A DNA stretch of 9,119 nucleotides, from NCBI GenBank assembly GCA_025965495.1, contig JAOPWW010000508.1, forward strand, positions 1-9,119. Direction: 5' to 3'. Position numbers and translations under genes: made by a program. The stretch comes from Frankiales bacterium (GTDB lineage: Bacteria > Actinomycetota > Actinomycetes > Mycobacteriales > SCTD01). The notes beneath the pieces are model-generated. The model searched no databases. It was given only the letters and a program-made list of their open reading frames with translations, and was not told where the DNA came from. Every line of letters starts with the position of its first letter. Position 1 is the stretch's first letter. Shown piece by piece: positions 6,220-9,119 of this stretch.

Positions 6220-7144
6220 GCAGGGCGGCCAGCGCGCCGGGGAGGTCCCGGTCGGCCGCGACGACGACGCCGCCCCCGTGCAGGCCCTCGACACCGGCGG
6301 CCGTGGTGACGACGGGGACGCCGTGGGCCAGGGCGTCGAGCACCTTCATCTTGGTCCCGGAGGTGGCCGGGCACGGGAAGGCGAAGACCGCCGCCTCGGC
6401 GAGCAGGTCCGCGGTGGTCGCCACCTCGCCGCGCCACTCGACCCCGGGGAGCGTGCCGACCGGGGCCGGACCCCGGCCGGCGAGGACGAGGCGGGCCCCC
6501 GGCACCCGGTCCCGGACGTCGGGCCAGCCGGCCAGCAGGAGCGCCAGCGCCCGCACGTTCGGGGGCCACGCCCAGTCGGCCAGCAGCGCCGCGACGGGCG
6601 CGTCGACCAGGGGCAGGGCGGCGGCCGGCACCGGGACGGCGGCGGGCACGACCTCGCCGCGGCCGACGGCGTCGCGGACGCGGTCCGACAGCGTCCAGAC
6701 CAGGGGCGCCTGGCGCACCGCGCGGCGCTCGGCCCGCAGGTCCTGGACCTGGGCGGCGGACCAGTCGCCGAGCGCCCCGCGGTCCAGCCGCACCGCGTAC
6801 TGGACCAGCGTCAGGGCGCGTTCTCCGGCGGGCCGGACGGCCGGCCAGGACGCGGCGTCGTCCGCCACCACGGCGCCGCGGTCGGGGACGGTCCAGCCGG
6901 CGCGCACGATGTCGCTGCGCGGCTGCAGGAGCGCGCGGGTGCGGGTGCGCACCGCGGAGGCTCCCGGGACCGGGGACCAGGTGCACCAGTCGGCGACCGA
7001 GGGCCGCGGGGGGCGGTCGCGCCAGCACCAGGCCGTGACGTCGTGGCCCTGCGCCCGCAGCGCCTCACCCACGGCCCACAGCTGGCGGCCGTGCGCGCTG
7101 CCGTCGGGCTCGGGCGGGTGGTAGCCGACGAAGGAGATCCTCAC
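6089..7144 (-). CDS. GT4-type (GT-B fold) glycosyltransferase
   Basis: The start is GTG at complement 7142-7144, sharing GTGA with the stop of the upstream gene on the same strand, which indicates coupled translation. The 351-residue product opens MRISFVGYHPPEPDGSAHGR, a Rossmann strand followed by a Gly-containing loop. The C-terminal half is typical of GT4 enzymes: WAWPPNVRAL (191-200), VPGARLVLAGRGP (214-226), FAFPCPATSGTKMKVLDAL (254-272), GVPVVTTAAGVEGL (275-288), and a final helical stretch ending in RLASLDRQLPACR. The usual second Glu of the GT4 motif (commonly KVLEA) is Asp270 here. No membrane segment is visible, so it is likely cytoplasmic or peripheral. It probably adds one sugar to the repeat unit; donor and acceptor are unknown. 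Its 3' end lies inside the reading frame of the polymerase tail on the other strand. Confidence 0.9.
   Translation of the reverse strand: MRISFVGYHPPEPDGSAHGRQLWAVGEALRAQGHDVTAWCWRDRPPRPSVADWCTWSPVPGASAVRTRTRALLQPRSDIVRAGWTVPDRGAVVADDAASWPAVRPAGERALTLVQYAVRLDRGALGDWSAAQVQDLRAERRAVRQAPLVWTLSDRVRDAVGRGEVVPAAVPVPAAALPLVDAPVAALLADWAWPPNVRALALLLAGWPDVRDRVPGARLVLAGRGPAPVGTLPGVEWRGEVATTADLLAEAAVFAFPCPATSGTKMKVLDALAHGVPVVTTAAGVEGLHGGGVVVAADRDLPGALAALLTDPQRRAQLAAQGRASVLDHHAPDVAARARLASLDRQLPACR
6091..6114. repeat. Inverted repeat at the tail-to-tail junction
   Basis: ACCGGC (6091-6096) pairs with GCCGGT (6109-6114), and inside lies a perfect 14-base palindrome CCGGCAGCTGCCGG (6100-6113). It sits at the stop of the minus-strand GT4 gene and within the 3' end of the polymerase frame, where a bidirectional terminator would be expected. 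There is no T-run on either side, so it is not a classical intrinsic terminator. In such G+C-rich DNA chance palindromes are common. Confidence 0.3.
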
Positions 7145-8316
7145 CGGCGGGCCCGCTCCCACGCCCGCTCGATCCCGCGGGCGCTCGCCTCCCAGGTGAA
7201 CTCCTGCAGGACGCGCTCCCGGGCCGCGACGGACGCGGCGCGGGCGTGAGGGTCGTCCTGGAGCAGCCGCACGACGGCGGCCGCCGCGGCGTCGAGGTCG
7301 GGCGCGACCTCGAGCCCGCCGCCCGGTCCGATGCCGCTCGCCCCGAGGGCGTTGACCACCGCGGGCCGGCCGGCTGCCAGGGCCTCGAGGACCTTGTTCT
7401 TCTGCCCGCGGCCGGACGGCATCCAGCTGACGTGCACCCGGACCCGGTCGAGCTCGGCCCGCACGTCGGGCACGTCCGCGCGCAGCTCCACCCCCGGCCG
7501 CTCCGCCAGCGCCTGGACCGCCCGCGGCGGGGTGCGCCCGACCAGCAGGACCCGGGCGTCGGGCACGGTCACGCGCACCCGCGGGAGCACCTGCTCGACC
7601 AGCGCGGTCGCGCCGTCGACGTTGGCCTGCGTCTCGAAGGCGCCGTGGAAGCCGAGGACCGGAGCCGACGGCAGCGGGGTCGGGGCCGGCCCGGGGTCGA
7701 CCCCGTTCGGCACGACGTCGACGTGCACGCCCGGCACGGTCGCGCGCAGGTGCGCGGCGTCGCTCTCGGCGACCACGACGACGCAGGCCGCCTGCGGGTA
7801 GTGCCGCGCCTCGTGCCGACCGACCTTGGCCCGCTGCCCGGCGTCGGCCAGCCGCCGGGCCCGGGACAGCCGCCGGTTCTCCCAGCTCGGCTCCCACGGG
7901 TCCACGGCGTAGTGCACGGCGGGCACCGGGGCGACGCGCGCGGCGAGCTGGGCCGTGCCCCAGCCGACGAGGTGGACGACGTCGGCGCGGCGGGCCTCCT
8001 CGTCGACGGCCCGCAGCAGCGCGGGGCGCTCGACCCAGTGCACGTGGGCCGGCTCCCCGGACAGCTCGCTCCGGAGGCGGCGCAGGACGTAGTCCGGGCC
8101 CGGAGGGACGCCCGTCCCGGTCCACCGGACGACGACCCCGTCCGGGAGCGCGGCGTCGACGCCGGTGCGCCGCTGCTCGGCGCCGGAGCGCGAGCCGCCT
8201 GCCACTACGGTCAGCGCGTGCCGGCCGGCGAGCGCGTGGAGGTGGTGGTGCATCGGGAGGACGATCCCGTCGGACACCCGCCAGGGCTCCCAGGGGACGA
8301 CCACGAGGACCCGCAC
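7141..8316 (-). CDS. GT4-type (GT-B fold) glycosyltransferase
   Basis: The 391-residue product begins at GTG (complement 8314-8316) with MRVLVVVPWEPWR, a Rossmann first strand. I see no ribosome site, but a -10-like TACGCT lies 7 bases upstream, so the message could be leaderless. The N-terminal half includes VVHLVGWG (113-120) and a short AESDAA segment (183-188); the hinge carries VVPNGVD (201-207), a common GT4 element. The C-terminal donor half shows LGFHGAFETQANVDGA (221-236), VPDARVLLVGRTPP (251-264) and GQKNKVLEALAAGRPAVV (304-321), with Glu311 as the expected nucleotide-sugar contact. No membrane helix is visible. It is first in a two-gene unit with the GT4 gene downstream, overlapping it by 4 bases, so the two probably act in the same pathway. 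Its first 69 bases overlap the apparent head of the divergent GT2 gene. The sugar is unknown. Confidence 0.9.
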   Translation of the reverse strand: MRVLVVVPWEPWRVSDGIVLPMHHHLHALAGRHALTVVAGGSRSGAEQRRTGVDAALPDGVVVRWTGTGVPPGPDYVLRRLRSELSGEPAHVHWVERPALLRAVDEEARRADVVHLVGWGTAQLAARVAPVPAVHYAVDPWEPSWENRRLSRARRLADAGQRAKVGRHEARHYPQAACVVVVAESDAAHLRATVPGVHVDVVPNGVDPGPAPTPLPSAPVLGFHGAFETQANVDGATALVEQVLPRVRVTVPDARVLLVGRTPPRAVQALAERPGVELRADVPDVRAELDRVRVHVSWMPSGRGQKNKVLEALAAGRPAVVNALGASGIGPGGGLEVAPDLDAAAAAVVRLLQDDPHARAASVAARERVLQEFTWEASARGIERAWERARR

Positions 8317-9119
8317 GCCGCGGAGCGTAGTGACGCCGTCGCCGTCGTCGTGTGCTGCCGGGACCGGGCGGGCCTGCTCGCCGAGGCCCTGCCGGCCGTC
8401 CGCGCCGGGCTGCTCCCGCAGGACGAGCTCGTCGTCGTCGACTCGGGCTCCCGCGACGACGCGGTGCGGCAGGTGGCGGAGGCGGCCGGCGCGCGGCTCG
8501 TGCGCTGCGACCTGCCCGGGCTGAGCCGCGCCCGCAACGCCGGCTGGCGCGCGGCGTCGGCCCCGCTGGTGCTGTTCACCGACGACGACTGCCGGCCGCT
8601 GCCCGGGTGGGTCGACGCCGCCGTCGCGGCCCTGTCGGCACCGGGCGTCGGCCTCGTCTGGGGCCACGTCCTGGCCGACGCCGACGGCGGCGTCGCGCTG
8701 TCGGTCAGCACCGACGACGGCCCCGCCTCCTACGACGGCACGGGCGACCTGTCCGCGACGGGCCACGGCGCGGCGATGGCGTTCCGGCGCAGCGTGCTCG
8801 AGCAGCTGGGCGGCTTCGACGTCGCGCTCGGCGCGGGCGGCCGCTACCCCGCGGGGGAGGACAAGGACGCGTTCTGGCGCGCGGTCCGCGCCGGATGGCA
8901 GGTCCGGTCCGCCCCCGGCATGGCCGTCACGCACGTGACCTGGCGCCCGACGACGGAGGCGCTGCGCACGATGTACCGGTACGGCGTCGGGGCGGGGGCG
9001 GTGTCGGCCAAGCGAGGCCGGCTGGCCGGCGAGCGCGGGCTGGTGCGGGGCGAGGTGTGGCGCCACGGCCTGCTCCCGGCAGCCCGGTCGCTGCGCGACG
9101 GCGCCCTGCCCACGGCGGC
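8248..9119 (+). CDS. GT2 family glycosyltransferase (3' partial)
   Basis: The frame runs off the right edge; about 290 codons are visible. GT2 motifs are clear from base 8341: AVVVCCRDRAGLL, ELVVVDSGSRDD, CDLPGLSRARNAGW, LVLFTDDDC (metal-binding TDDD at 111-114), GHGAAMAFRRSVLEQLGGFD, and AGEDKDAFWR with the Glu204-Asp205 pair expected for catalysis. It is a paralogue of the GT2 gene at 2606-3577, sharing DELVVVDS, AGARLVR, RARNAGW, LVLFTDDD and YGVGAGA. The start is uncertain. The chosen GTG at 8248 follows GGAGG (8238-8242) but adds about 30 residues unlike a GT2 domain and overlaps the head of the divergent gene; GTGs at 8218, 8236, 8242 and 8245 are also in frame. The next in-frame GTG, at 8350, would cut off the first strand. 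It probably acts in the cytoplasm on the same glycan; the sugar is unknown. Confidence 0.85.
   Translation, partial: MHREDDPVGHPPGLPGDDHEDPHAAERSDAVAVVVCCRDRAGLLAEALPAVRAGLLPQDELVVVDSGSRDDAVRQVAEAAGARLVRCDLPGLSRARNAGWRAASAPLVLFTDDDCRPLPGWVDAAVAALSAPGVGLVWGHVLADADGGVALSVSTDDGPASYDGTGDLSATGHGAAMAFRRSVLEQLGGFDVALGAGGRYPAGEDKDAFWRAVRAGWQVRSAPGMAVTHVTWRPTTEALRTMYRYGVGAGAVSAKRGRLAGERGLVRGEVWRHGLLPAARSLRDGALPTA
8324..8329 (-). promoter_or_regulatory. Candidate -10 element for a leaderless GT4 transcript
   Basis: On the minus strand TACGCT fits TANNNT and ends 7 bases before the GTG at 8316. That would place the transcription start at or next to the start codon, as in the leaderless messages common in actinobacteria. 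It would explain the missing ribosome site. I see no good -35 element 17 bases further upstream. Confidence 0.3.

Noticed and set aside
3625..6294. A long minus-strand open frame antisense to the Wzz/Wzy pair
   Set aside because: The translation is Gln/Gly/Asp/Arg-rich with no recognisable fold, while the opposite strand encodes membrane helices and Wzy_C motifs. It is a shadow of those genes.
2976..7124. A very long open frame on the plus strand (over 1300 codons)
   Set aside because: It is Arg/Pro/Ala-rich low-complexity translation without domain motifs and spans several clear genes on both strands. Stop codons are rare in alternate frames of such G+C-rich DNA, so this is a composition artefact.
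1..9119. tRNA, rRNA, CRISPR array, insertion sequence or attachment site
   Set aside because: I looked on both strands for repeat arrays, terminal inverted repeats with transposase-like frames, and RNA gene signatures, and saw none.

Overview
The window is a very G+C-rich stretch in which third codon positions are almost all G or C and GTG starts are common. This points to a high-GC actinobacterium; I cannot name a genus from the sequence alone. There are no RNA genes, transposases, integrases or CRISPR arrays. Coding is nearly continuous, and no gene-free stretch exceeds about 115 bases.

All eight genes fit one theme: assembly of an exported polysaccharide (exopolysaccharide, capsule or cell-wall glycan). 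From left to right they are: (1) a 5'-truncated GT4-GT2 glycosyltransferase fusion, + strand; (2) an exostosin/GT47-like transferase whose GTG start overlaps the stop of gene 1, + strand; (3) a GT2 transferase, - strand, tail-to-tail with gene 2 and overlapping it; (4) a small Wzz-type chain-length/co-polymerase protein, + strand; (5) a Wzy/WaaL-type polytopic polymerase or ligase with an extra C-terminal extracytoplasmic domain, + strand, 6 bases after gene 4; (6) and (7) two GT4-type transferases, - strand, coupled by a 4-base GTGA overlap, with gene 6 overlapping the tail of gene 5; (8) a GT2 transferase, + strand, cut by the right edge, whose apparent start lies inside the head of gene 7.

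The likely logic is as follows. The cytoplasmic transferases (1, 2, 3, 6, 7, 8) build a lipid-linked repeat unit. The Wzy-like protein (5) polymerises it on the outer face of the membrane, and the Wzz-like protein (4) sets chain length. A flippase (Wzx), an initiating phosphoglycosyltransferase, sugar-nucleotide enzymes and a tyrosine kinase are not in the window and presumably lie outside it.

The points most worth a second look are: the C-terminal domain of the polymerase, which looks Wzz-like and would make it a Wzy-Wzz fusion sitting next to a separate Wzz; the two tail-to-tail coding overlaps of 131 and 73 bases; the unclear start of the last gene; and altered motif residues in two of the transferases. 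I see no sign of a wholly new type of system.
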